Shown here piece by piece: positions 1 to 5,421 of a DNA stretch of 8,330 bases. The DNA is from Paracoccaceae bacterium. GTDB taxonomy: Bacteria; Pseudomonadota; Alphaproteobacteria; Rhodobacterales; Rhodobacteraceae. The notes under the pieces were generated by a model. It worked only from the letters and a program-made list of their open reading frames with translations. It was not told the DNA's origin and ran no database searches. Positions within the stretch are counted from its first letter, which is position 1. Every line of letters starts with the position of its first letter. The stretch lies in contig DAOUPC010000112.1 of NCBI GenBank assembly GCA_030626365.1, positions 1 to 8,330 of the forward strand, given 5' to 3'. The translations under genes and the position numbers were made by a program.

Positions 1-48
1 AATAGCTGTTTCATTGGTTTCCCCGTGGTATTGCGCAGTATCCCATCC

Positions 49-103
49 CCCGTATCTAGCCCGTATCAGGCCCGTATCTAGCCTGTATCAGACCTGTATC
101 AAT
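49..103. repeat. 11-bp tandem repeat array, five copies
   Basis: Five consecutive 11-bp units follow the pattern CCyGTATCnnn on the plus strand (GATAC cores on the minus strand). They start at 49, 60, 71, 82 and 93. The variable tails alternate (TAG, AGG, TAG, AGA, AAT), which suggests a 22-bp higher-order period for the first four units. An extra GTATC core lies at 38-42, out of phase. The last unit overlaps the stop codon of the lipoprotein gene (TGA read from 101 to 99), so the array lies almost wholly in its 3' flank. The 11-bp period is not a multiple of three, consistent with non-coding sequence. No function is evident; replication slippage is the simplest origin. The remaining bases 1-48 show no gene or other signal. 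Confidence 0.85.
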
Positions 104-425
104 CGAAACATATCTCAACCTGCTTGCCTTCATCCGTCAGAACCAACTGACACCCAAACACTGGCGAGAACAAAGAGCACGTCCGCTCTTCGGCCATGCA
201 TAAACCGCTGCAATCGGACTCTCGGTTACAGGATTTCCCTGCATCGGGGGCCGGCAGATAACACACATAGCCCACTATGCCGCCCGGCAGATACTTTCCG
301 CCATCAACCGCGCATTGTTCACGTTCGGCCCGGATGGCAGCGGCGGATTTGCCGAAATTCCCCTCTTCGGTCTGACATCCGACCAACAATATCCCCAGCA
401 CCAACCCTATGCGCCAACCTCTCAT
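99..425 (-). CDS. Small cysteine-rich lipoprotein, function unknown
   Basis: This encodes a 108-residue protein. Its N-terminus (MRGWRIGLVLGILLVGC) is a short basic stretch, a hydrophobic core and the lipobox L14-V15-G16-C17, so it should be processed by signal peptidase II and anchored in an envelope membrane. The mature part carries eight further cysteines (38, 55, 66, 72, 76, 83, 92, 106), enough for four disulfides. They include a tight C66-x5-C72-x3-C76-x6-C83 cluster, and the protein ends in CFD. The start was chosen because its ATG (425-423) overlaps the stop of the upstream DUF849 gene as ATGA. No Shine-Dalgarno is visible before it, so translational coupling is likely. A longer in-frame start at 566 lies inside the upstream gene, encodes Arg-rich sequence and would bury the signal peptide. 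I do not recognise the family. A role beside beta-keto acid catabolism would be inferred only from position. Confidence 0.82.
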   Translation of the reverse strand: MRGWRIGLVLGILLVGCQTEEGNFGKSAAAIRAEREQCAVDGGKYLPGGIVGYVCYLPAPDAGKSCNRESDCSGLCMAEERTCSLFSPVFGCQLVLTDEGKQVEICFD

Positions 426-1333
426 GCGGGCCGGGGTCGTTTGAGCAGACCCAGCTTGTCGCGCACCTCGGCCGGGCCGATCACCCGTGCGCCCATGTTT
501 TCGATGATGCCGGCGGCGCGTTCCACCAGTTGCCAGTTCTCGGCCAGTACGCCCTTGCCCAGCCACAGGTTATCCTCAAGACCCACCCGCACATTGCCCC
601 CCGCCAGCACGGCAGCCGCCACATACGCCATCTGGTTACGCCCCAGCGCAAAGGCGCTGAACGTCCAGTCATCCGGCACGTTATTGACCATCGCCATAAA
701 GGTATTCAGATCGTCCGGCGCGCCCCACGGCACGCCCATGCACAGCTGCACCAGTGCAGGTGCATCCAACACCCCATCGGCAACCAACTGGCGCGCGAAC
801 CATAAATGGCCGGTGTCAAAGGCCTCTATCTCGGGTTTGACGCCCAGATGGGTCATCATCCGCCCCATTGCCGTCAGCATTCCGGGGGTGTTGGTCATCA
901 CGTAATCAGATTCGGCAAAGTTCATCGTGCCGCAATCAAGCGTGCAGATTTCGGGCAGGCATTGCTTGATATGCTCGACCCTTTCGGCCGCTCCGACCAT
1001 GTCGGTCCCCCCGATCAGCGGCAATGGGCGTTCGGTCGGGCCAAACACCATATCCCCGCCCATGCCCGCGGTCAGGTTCAGCACCACATCGACCTCTGAT
1101 TCCCGTATCCGGTCCGTCAGTTCCCGGTATAGCGCCAGATCCCGGCTGGGCGCGCCAGTATCCGGGTCGCGCACGTGGCAATGCACCACCGCGGCCCCGG
1201 CACGGGCGGCGGCAATCGCGCTTGCGGCGATCTCTTTTGGGGAACGGGGCACATGGGGGCTACGATCTTGCGTTGCCCCCGACCCGGTTACCGCACAGGT
1301 GATAAAAACCTCTTTGTTCATGGATAACGGCAT
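422..1333 (-). CDS. DUF849/BKACE beta-keto acid cleavage enzyme (3-keto-5-aminohexanoate cleavage family)
   Basis: This 303-residue protein has the family's usual length. BKACE enzymes are zinc-dependent TIM-barrel proteins that condense a beta-keto acid with acetyl-CoA, giving acetoacetate and a new acyl-CoA. The HCHVRD motif (H51, H53) matches the zinc-binding histidines of the family, and E253 in GLEDN matches the third zinc ligand, followed by D254. NLTAGMGGD (86-94) is a further conserved block. The overall sequence, from FITCAVTG through ARAGAAVVHCHVRDP, resembles members assigned to dehydrocarnitine (carnitine catabolism). That substrate is an inference from memory, and no carnitine dehydrogenase is in the window. 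The start at 1333 follows an AAGGGAAGGAA ribosome site 5-6 nt upstream; Met5 (1321) has none. The gene starts 24 nt after the aldo/keto reductase stop and ends overlapping the lipoprotein gene, so the three look like one operon. Confidence 0.93.
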   Translation of the reverse strand: MPLSMNKEVFITCAVTGSGATQDRSPHVPRSPKEIAASAIAAARAGAAVVHCHVRDPDTGAPSRDLALYRELTDRIRESEVDVVLNLTAGMGGDMVFGPTERPLPLIGGTDMVGAAERVEHIKQCLPEICTLDCGTMNFAESDYVMTNTPGMLTAMGRMMTHLGVKPEIEAFDTGHLWFARQLVADGVLDAPALVQLCMGVPWGAPDDLNTFMAMVNNVPDDWTFSAFALGRNQMAYVAAAVLAGGNVRVGLEDNLWLGKGVLAENWQLVERAAGIIENMGARVIGPAEVRDKLGLLKRPRPA

Positions 1334-1357
1334 GTGCGTTCCTTCCCTTTCAGCCCG

Positions 1358-2404
1358 TCAATAGGGCATCGGATGCGCCCTGTGTGCATCATCAATTTCG
1401 CCCAGCAGTTCAGTGGACAAAGCCACATCCACCGAGCCCAGCGCGTGTTCCAGTTGCGCCAACCGTGTCGCCCCGAAAATGGCCGAAGCCATGAACGGCC
1501 GATAACGGCACCAGGCCAGCGCCATATGCACCGGGTCAATCCCGTGTTTTTGCGCAATCGCCAGATAGGCCCGAACCGCCGCGTCAACCCGCACGCTGGC
1601 GCGCCCGCCCAGTTCCGGCACCAGCGATTTACGTGACCCTTCGGGGATCGCCCCATCCAGATACTTGCCCGTCAGTTGGCCCGCCCCAAGGGGGGAAAAC
1701 GACAGCAGGCCAACATCTTCGTTCACGCTGAGTTCGGCCAGATCGGTGTCATACATCCGGCACAGCAACGAATATTCGTTCTGTATCGTCGCCACACGGG
1801 GCAAGCCACCCGCCTGTGACGCCGCCAGCCATTGCGCGGTGCCCCAGGCGCTTTCGTTGCTCAGGCCAAAGTGGCGGATGGTGCCTTTGTCCACCTCGCG
1901 TTGCAGCGCGCCCAGCGCATCTTCGATATGCGCCAGCGTTTCAGTGCGGTCCTGCCCCGAGGGGTCAAAGGTCCAGTTCTTGCGAAACATGTAACTGCCC
2001 CGGTTGGGCCAGTGAAACTGATAAAGGTCGATGTAATCCGTCTGAAGCCGCTTTAGCGACCCCTCGATGGTGGTGGCGATGGTGGCCGACGAAATCGGCG
2101 CACCATCGCGCACGATGGCCAGCCCCTCGCCTGAATGTTTGGTGGCCAGCACATAATCGGCGCGCCGGGCCGGGTTGCCAGCATTCCACGTGCCGATGAT
2201 TTCCTCGGACCGGCCAACGGTTTCGCGCCGCACCGGGTTCACCGGATACATCTCGGCGGTATCGACAAAATTGATACCGGCGGCCAGGGCCATGTCGATC
2301 TGGGCGTGGGACTCGGACTCGGGCGTCTGGGTGCCAAAGGTCATGGTTCCAAGGCACAGTTCGGATACGGTCAGGCCGGTGCGGCCCAGCGGGTTCATCT
2401 GCAT
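1358..2404 (-). CDS. Aldo/keto reductase, Tas-like NADP(H)-dependent
   Basis: This 348-residue cytoplasmic oxidoreductase should reduce or oxidise a carbonyl/alcohol pair with NADP(H). The aldo/keto reductase catalytic tetrad is complete: D48 in FVDTAEMYP, Y53, K89 in VLATKHSG, and H131 in YQFHWPNR. The N-terminal MNPLGRTGLTVSELCLGTMTFG strand-turn, the 'FGLSNES' strand (179-185) and the late SPLGAGQLTGKY block (238-248) are standard for the family. The long insertion between strand and catalytic Lys (NPVRRETVGRSEEIIG) is typical of the Tas subgroup. The start at 2404 follows AAAGGAAAAC with good spacing; a second ATG lies two codons on. It is the first gene of a likely operon with the DUF849 enzyme and the lipoprotein, and is divergent from the rhodanese gene. 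The substrate cannot be told from sequence. Acting on a hydroxy or keto acid of the same pathway is only an inference from position. Confidence 0.93.
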   Translation of the reverse strand: MQMNPLGRTGLTVSELCLGTMTFGTQTPESESHAQIDMALAAGINFVDTAEMYPVNPVRRETVGRSEEIIGTWNAGNPARRADYVLATKHSGEGLAIVRDGAPISSATIATTIEGSLKRLQTDYIDLYQFHWPNRGSYMFRKNWTFDPSGQDRTETLAHIEDALGALQREVDKGTIRHFGLSNESAWGTAQWLAASQAGGLPRVATIQNEYSLLCRMYDTDLAELSVNEDVGLLSFSPLGAGQLTGKYLDGAIPEGSRKSLVPELGGRASVRVDAAVRAYLAIAQKHGIDPVHMALAWCRYRPFMASAIFGATRLAQLEHALGSVDVALSTELLGEIDDAHRAHPMPY

Positions 2405-2461
2405 GGTGTTTTCCTTTATCGCGCTTTTTCCAAGACCCTAACGGCTGGCACAAAAAGGGCA

Positions 2462-2475
2462 AACCGAAAGCGGTT
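2462..2475. promoter_or_regulatory. Inverted repeat in divergent intergenic region (possible operator)
   Basis: A perfect 5-bp inverted repeat, AACCG-AAAG-CGGTT, lies in the 135-bp gap between the divergent aldo/keto reductase and rhodanese genes. A weak -35-like TTGAGT (2474-2479) overlaps its right arm. At an 18-bp spacing it is followed by a poor -10-like AAGTAT (2498-2503) facing the rhodanese gene. The position suits a regulator site, but the palindrome is short and no regulator gene lies in the window. It could be chance. Confidence 0.25.
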
Positions 2476-2539
2476 GAGTTGGCGCGCGGTTTGGGACAAG
2501 TATCGCCAGGTACGCACATCCATCCAGAAAGGCCAACCC

Positions 2540-2950
2540 ATGCCCCAAACCATCACCAAAGGCGTCAAGGCCCTGCTGGACGAGGCAAATGCGATTGTCG
2601 ACACAATGTCGGTGGCTGATGCCAAGGGACTGATCGGTAACGATGATTACGTCTTTGTCGATCTGCGCGACATCCGTGAAATCCAGCGTGGCGGCATGTT
2701 GCCCGGTGCCTTTTCCTGCCCGCGTGGTATGTTGGAATTCTGGATTGATCCCGACAGCCCCTATCATAAGCCGGTGTTCGATCAGGACAAAACCTATGTG
2801 TTCTATTGCGCCAGCGCGTGGCGGTCCGCCCTTAGCGCAAAGGTGGCCATGGAAATGGGTCTGGCCCCGGTGATGCATCTGGCAGGCGGGTTCAGCGAAT
2901 GGGTAAAACAGGACGGCCCGGTCGAGCAGCGCGAAAAACCGCACGGCTGA
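2540..2950 (+). CDS. Single-domain rhodanese-like sulfurtransferase
   Basis: This encodes a 136-residue cytoplasmic protein that is essentially one rhodanese domain. Rhodaneses carry a persulfide on an active-site cysteine and pass sulfur to acceptors such as cyanide, thiols or biosynthetic enzymes. The domain shows FVDLRDIREIQRGGMLPGA (residues 39-57), with the conserved D41-x-R43, then the active-site loop C90-A-S-A-W-R95 after the strand TYVFY, and ends with LAGGFSEW (114-121). The loop closely resembles the common CxxGxR form, with Ala where Gly is usual. The start follows AGAAAGG about 8 nt upstream. An upstream in-frame extension to 2135 would run antisense through the aldo/keto reductase and is rejected. 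It is the only plus-strand gene here and appears monocistronic. It is divergent from the aldo/keto reductase operon and convergent with the secreted-protein gene, 45 bp from it. Its sulfur acceptor is unknown. Confidence 0.92.
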   Translation: MPQTITKGVKALLDEANAIVDTMSVADAKGLIGNDDYVFVDLRDIREIQRGGMLPGAFSCPRGMLEFWIDPDSPYHKPVFDQDKTYVFYCASAWRSALSAKVAMEMGLAPVMHLAGGFSEWVKQDGPVEQREKPHG

Positions 2951-2995
2951 ACGGGCAGCCCCCCAAGCCCGACAGGCCCGGCAGGCGCGGGGCGT

Positions 2996-3445
2996 TCAGA
3001 TATCGGTGGGACCAGAGGGCCGGGACGTTTCGTCTTTGCCGTCCGGCTCAGCCTTGCGGCGTATGATTATGTCGCCATTTGGCAAAATCTCGGGTGGGTG
3101 ATATTGCGACCAGTCTTTTACCTCGTCCAGAATACTGGCAAATGCCGGTCCCATCTCTTCAAAGAACCCATGCATCGACGGGCCGAATTGTTCGGCCAGC
3201 CCGCGTAAATCGTTCAGCGCCGGGGCCATTTCCCGTTGCAGCCCCTCAAAAAACAGCTCGGCACCGCGTTCCATCAGGCTGCGCCCCGCGTCGGGTTCGG
3301 CCTGAGTCTGGACCTGAGTCTGGGCCTGAGTCTGGGGCGGCGTTTGGGGCTGATTCTGGGGCGGGGTCTCACTTTGGGCCTGAACCTGGATCGGCAGGGC
3401 AAGCGTGACGGCAAGGGCGGTGGCAAGGGCGATACGATGTGACAT
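2996..3445 (-). CDS. Short secreted Rhodobacteraceae protein, function unknown
   Basis: This encodes a 149-residue protein starting MSHRIALATALAVTLALP. It has a typical Sec signal peptide, probably cleaved after VQA, so a periplasmic location is expected. A Gln/Pro/Thr-rich linker made of 12-bp repeats follows. A helical, Met/Glu-rich region comes next (GRSLMERGAELFFEGLQ, then LAEQFGPSMHGFFEEMGPAF), and the C-terminus contains LPNGDIIIRRK. I recall this family as conserved in Rhodobacteraceae and often labelled 'AAA+ family ATPase' in databases. No Walker A or B motif is present, so that label is unsupported. The ATG at 3445 is preferred over a GTG two codons earlier (3451). Neither has a Shine-Dalgarno, but a -10-like box sits exactly 6 nt before the ATG. 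The gene ends 45 bp from the convergent rhodanese gene. Function is not known. Confidence 0.82.
   Translation of the reverse strand: MSHRIALATALAVTLALPIQVQAQSETPPQNQPQTPPQTQAQTQVQTQAEPDAGRSLMERGAELFFEGLQREMAPALNDLRGLAEQFGPSMHGFFEEMGPAFASILDEVKDWSQYHPPEILPNGDIIIRRKAEPDGKDETSRPSGPTDI
3301..3360. repeat. 12-bp in-frame tandem repeat in the secreted protein
   Basis: Five 12-bp units (starting 3301, 3313, 3325, 3337, 3349) follow the plus-strand pattern CCTGAGTCTGGR; the first three are nearly identical and the last two diverged. On the coding strand they give four-residue units of the type QTQ[AV] and QTPP, forming a flexible Gln/Thr/Pro linker just after the signal peptide. The period preserves the reading frame, so copy number could change without breaking the protein. 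Confidence 0.8.
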
Positions 3446-3451
3446 GGCCAC

Positions 3452-3481
3452 AATATAGGTGCAAACCCCGTGCCATGTAAG
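3452..3481 (-). promoter_or_regulatory. Candidate promoter for the secreted-protein gene, leaderless spacing
   Basis: On the minus strand, CTTACA (3481-3476, four of six matches to TTGACA) is followed by 18 nt and then TATATT (3457-3452, a good -10 match). Six nucleotides later comes the ATG at 3445. This is the spacing at which transcription would begin at or next to the A of the start codon. The lack of a Shine-Dalgarno upstream of this ATG fits leaderless translation. It lies just beyond the stop codon of the phosphatase-fold gene. This is inference from motif spacing only. Confidence 0.45.
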
Positions 3482-3483
3482 GG

Positions 3484-4497
3484 TCAGATATCAATATCCA
3501 GCGTTACCGGGAAATGATCTGACGCCATCAAAAGTGCGGCGCGCAGTTCCGGTATTTTCCAGCATTCGGCGTCATCAAAGGGATGCCATATCCGCCAGAT
3601 CCCCCCCCGGTCCGTCAGATCGGGTGACACCATGATATAATCCAGTAACGCCTGAAGAAACCGCTCTCCGCCCGGCCGTCCAAACCGGGCCGTGGCATGA
3701 CGCACGCCAAACCGATGACCAAGGGCCGCCTGCGCATGCGGATCAAACAGGGTATCGCCCAGAATAATTTCGACCGACGAACGCCCAAACAGCTTTTCGT
3801 ATTCATCCAGCCCCGGCCCATCATTCAGATCACCCAGCAGGATCAGGGATTCGCCCCCCTTCAGGTGGGCATCGATCCGCGCCCGCAGCCAGATCGCCTG
3901 CGCCAGTTGTTTGCGCCGGTTGGCGATGGACACGCGCATCACCGCGTCCTTGGTGCGTGCGCCATGCGGGGCCTTGGATTTCAGGTGCGCGCCGATCATC
4001 CGCACCACAGTGCCTGCTGCCGTGCGCAAGCTTAGTTCCAGCGGGGGCTTTGAGAAGCGCACCAGATCTTCGGTTGCATCAATATCCAGATCAATACGAA
4101 AGGTGCCGTCGAACCGGGGCGCATCGGTGCTGCCTTTTTTGCCGCTGATGGCCCCTTGCGGGTCGTGGTGTGCCTGAACGGCGTCCGGGTCATAAAGCAG
4201 GGCGATTTCCTGATGGGTATCGTTGGTGAACCCGGTCAGCGCCTTGCATGTGCGCAAACCGAACGTCGCGGCGAACCCTTCAAGGGCACGCACACAGCTT
4301 TGCCTGCGCCCCGTGTTAGGTGCCTCGATCACCATGATCGCATCGGCATCCAGCGCGGTGAACACTTTGCCCAGCGCCTCTATCTGGGCCGCGCGGGTGA
4401 TGTTGTGACGCCCCGACCAGCCATCATCGACAATCAGTCGGTCATGGGTATCGAACAGATTGGCAAACCATTCCACATTATAGGTGGCCAGCCGCAT
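3484..4497 (-). CDS. Endonuclease/exonuclease/phosphatase (EEP) fold protein
   Basis: This encodes a 337-residue protein with the metal-dependent EEP fold, shared by DNase I-like nucleases, lipid phosphatases and sphingomyelinases. Signature residues are in order: N7 in ATYNVEWF, E58 in IMVIEAPN (metal binding), H171 in IGAHLKSK, D223 and N225 in LLGDLNDGPG, D286 in LLDYIMVSP, and S326-D327-H328 in ASDHFPVTLDI at the C-terminus. All expected catalytic positions are present, so it should be active. There is no signal peptide or membrane segment, so it is probably cytoplasmic. The start codon overlaps the stop of the TerB-J gene as TGATG, so the two are very likely translationally coupled. The substrate (nucleic acid, nucleotide, phosphoinositide-like or other phosphodiester) cannot be told from sequence. 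Coupling to a co-chaperone-like protein suggests, but does not show, a shared process. Confidence 0.9.
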   Translation of the reverse strand: MRLATYNVEWFANLFDTHDRLIVDDGWSGRHNITRAAQIEALGKVFTALDADAIMVIEAPNTGRRQSCVRALEGFAATFGLRTCKALTGFTNDTHQEIALLYDPDAVQAHHDPQGAISGKKGSTDAPRFDGTFRIDLDIDATEDLVRFSKPPLELSLRTAAGTVVRMIGAHLKSKAPHGARTKDAVMRVSIANRRKQLAQAIWLRARIDAHLKGGESLILLGDLNDGPGLDEYEKLFGRSSVEIILGDTLFDPHAQAALGHRFGVRHATARFGRPGGERFLQALLDYIMVSPDLTDRGGIWRIWHPFDDAECWKIPELRAALLMASDHFPVTLDIDI

Positions 4498-5189
4498 CAG
4501 GCCTGGCTTTTGGGGCGGGTATCGTTGATTTCATCCCAGGCGAGGTTGATGTCGATCATCCGCTTTTCGGCCAGGCGGATCGCCTCTTCGGGCACCCCAC
4601 GCGCGATCATCGCATCGGGGTGGGTTTCGCGGACCAGTTTGCGCCAGGCCGCGCGCATTTCACCATATGGCATGTCAGAGGACACCCCCAGAACCATATA
4701 AGGGTCCGGGTGTTCATCAGGAACAAAGCGCGCCCTGAGGGCATGAAACTGCCGATCTGGCAGGCCGAAAATATCTGCCACATTTTCCAGGAATTCGTTT
4801 TCGCCCGGATGATAGAACCCATCGGCCAGGGCAATGTGAAACAGCCCCTCCATCAGGTCACACAGGGTTTCGCGATCTTCGGTAAACATGTTGGCGATCT
4901 GGCGGGCATAGTCGCGGTATCCGGCCACATCGGTGCGCGCCATGTCGAACACACGGGCCGCCCCTGCCTCGTCCTCGCGGGCGATCTGAAACACGTCGCG
5001 AAAGGCCGTCACCTCGTCCCGGGTCACCTGACCATCGGCCTTGGCCATCTTGGCCCCCAACGCGATAACCGCAATGGTAAACGCCACGCTGCGTTCGCGC
5101 GGGGTGCGCAGGTGCGCGAACACCGCACTTAGGCTTTCGCCTTTGGCAAGGGCGGCCAGCGCCTCGGTTATGCGGGTCCAGATTGACAT
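4497..5189 (-). CDS. DjlA-like protein: TerB domain plus C-terminal J domain
   Basis: This encodes a 230-residue protein. Residues ~32-150 form a TerB-like all-helical domain with two acidic loops, AKADGQVTRDE (49-59) and LADGFYHPGENEF (121-133), which in TerB proteins bind metal ions. Residues ~162-222 form a J domain with the HPD tripeptide at 190-192 that stimulates the ATPase of DnaK-type Hsp70. This architecture matches the C-terminal part of E. coli DjlA, but the N-terminal membrane anchor of DjlA is absent, so this form should be soluble. The start at 5189 has only a weak GGGTG-type ribosome site and follows the small ORF stop by 12 nt, which may mean reliance on translation from upstream. 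It overlaps the EEP gene by one base. Its client is unknown. Confidence 0.92.
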   Translation of the reverse strand: MSIWTRITEALAALAKGESLSAVFAHLRTPRERSVAFTIAVIALGAKMAKADGQVTRDEVTAFRDVFQIAREDEAGAARVFDMARTDVAGYRDYARQIANMFTEDRETLCDLMEGLFHIALADGFYHPGENEFLENVADIFGLPDRQFHALRARFVPDEHPDPYMVLGVSSDMPYGEMRAAWRKLVRETHPDAMIARGVPEEAIRLAEKRMIDINLAWDEINDTRPKSQA

Positions 5190-5201
5190 ATCACACCCAG
5201 T

Positions 5202-5414
5202 TTAACCTGCCAGAGCGCCACTGTCAGCGCCCCTGTTTGTATTTCCGCCAGTATTCCCGCCAGTATCCCCATCTGGCGAGGTCAGGATTTTCTGCATCAG
5301 AACCAGCCATTGCCCTGACTTGAACCCCACCTGTGGCATCCGCCCCACTTGGGTAATGTCAGCCGCGATATCCGCCTCAGGGGCGTTCCCTGGCTGCGCC
5401 TGCCGCACAATCAT
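5202..5414 (-). CDS. Possible small protein (70 residues), unrecognised
   Basis: An ORF fills the gap between the VOC and TerB-J genes, starting 7 nt after the VOC stop and ending 12 nt before the TerB-J start. The predicted product starts MIVRQAQPGNAPEAD, has a central GQWLVLMQKILTSP segment, and ends in a Gly/Asn/Thr-rich tail made of in-frame 12-bp repeats. There is no signal peptide or recognised domain. For it: snug fit in an apparent operon and a repeat period that keeps frame. Against it: no good Shine-Dalgarno, third-position GC lower than in neighbouring genes, and a length that could stay open by chance in GC-rich DNA. Two in-frame ATGs closer to the VOC stop (at 5425 and 5419) end after a few codons. 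I rate it about as likely real as not. Confidence 0.4.
   Translation of the reverse strand: MIVRQAQPGNAPEADIAADITQVGRMPQVGFKSGQWLVLMQKILTSPDGDTGGNTGGNTNRGADSGALAG
5239..5274. repeat. 12-bp tandem repeat, three units
   Basis: Units start at 5239 (GTATTTCCGCCA), 5251 (GTATTCCCGCCA) and 5263 (GTATCCCCATCT). On the minus strand they give the DGDTGGNTGGNT tail of the possible small protein. The last unit resembles CAGTATCCCATC at 36-47 by the left-edge array, so both arrays share GTATC-type units although they are about 5 kb apart. Confidence 0.7.
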
Positions 5415-5421
5415 CGCATAA

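Noticed and set aside
49..103. CRISPR-like array
   Set aside because: Units are 11 bp, directly contiguous and without unique spacers; this is a simple tandem repeat.
426..566. Longer start for the lipoprotein
   Set aside because: It lies inside the DUF849 gene in another frame, encodes Arg/Gly-rich sequence and would place the lipobox signal peptide internally.
14..1364. Several long plus-strand ORFs opposite the lipoprotein and DUF849 genes
   Set aside because: They are rich in Arg, Pro and His, lack domains and mirror the minus-strand coding frames, as expected in GC-rich DNA.
2135..2539. N-terminal extension of the rhodanese ORF
   Set aside because: It runs antisense through the start of the aldo/keto reductase. 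The rhodanese domain begins after 2540, where an ATG with an AGAAAGG ribosome site exists.
2951..2995. Possible bidirectional terminator between the convergent rhodanese and secreted-protein genes
   Set aside because: CGGGC (2952-2956) can pair with GCCCG (2967-2971), but the stem is short and neither strand has a T-run, so I could not support a terminator.
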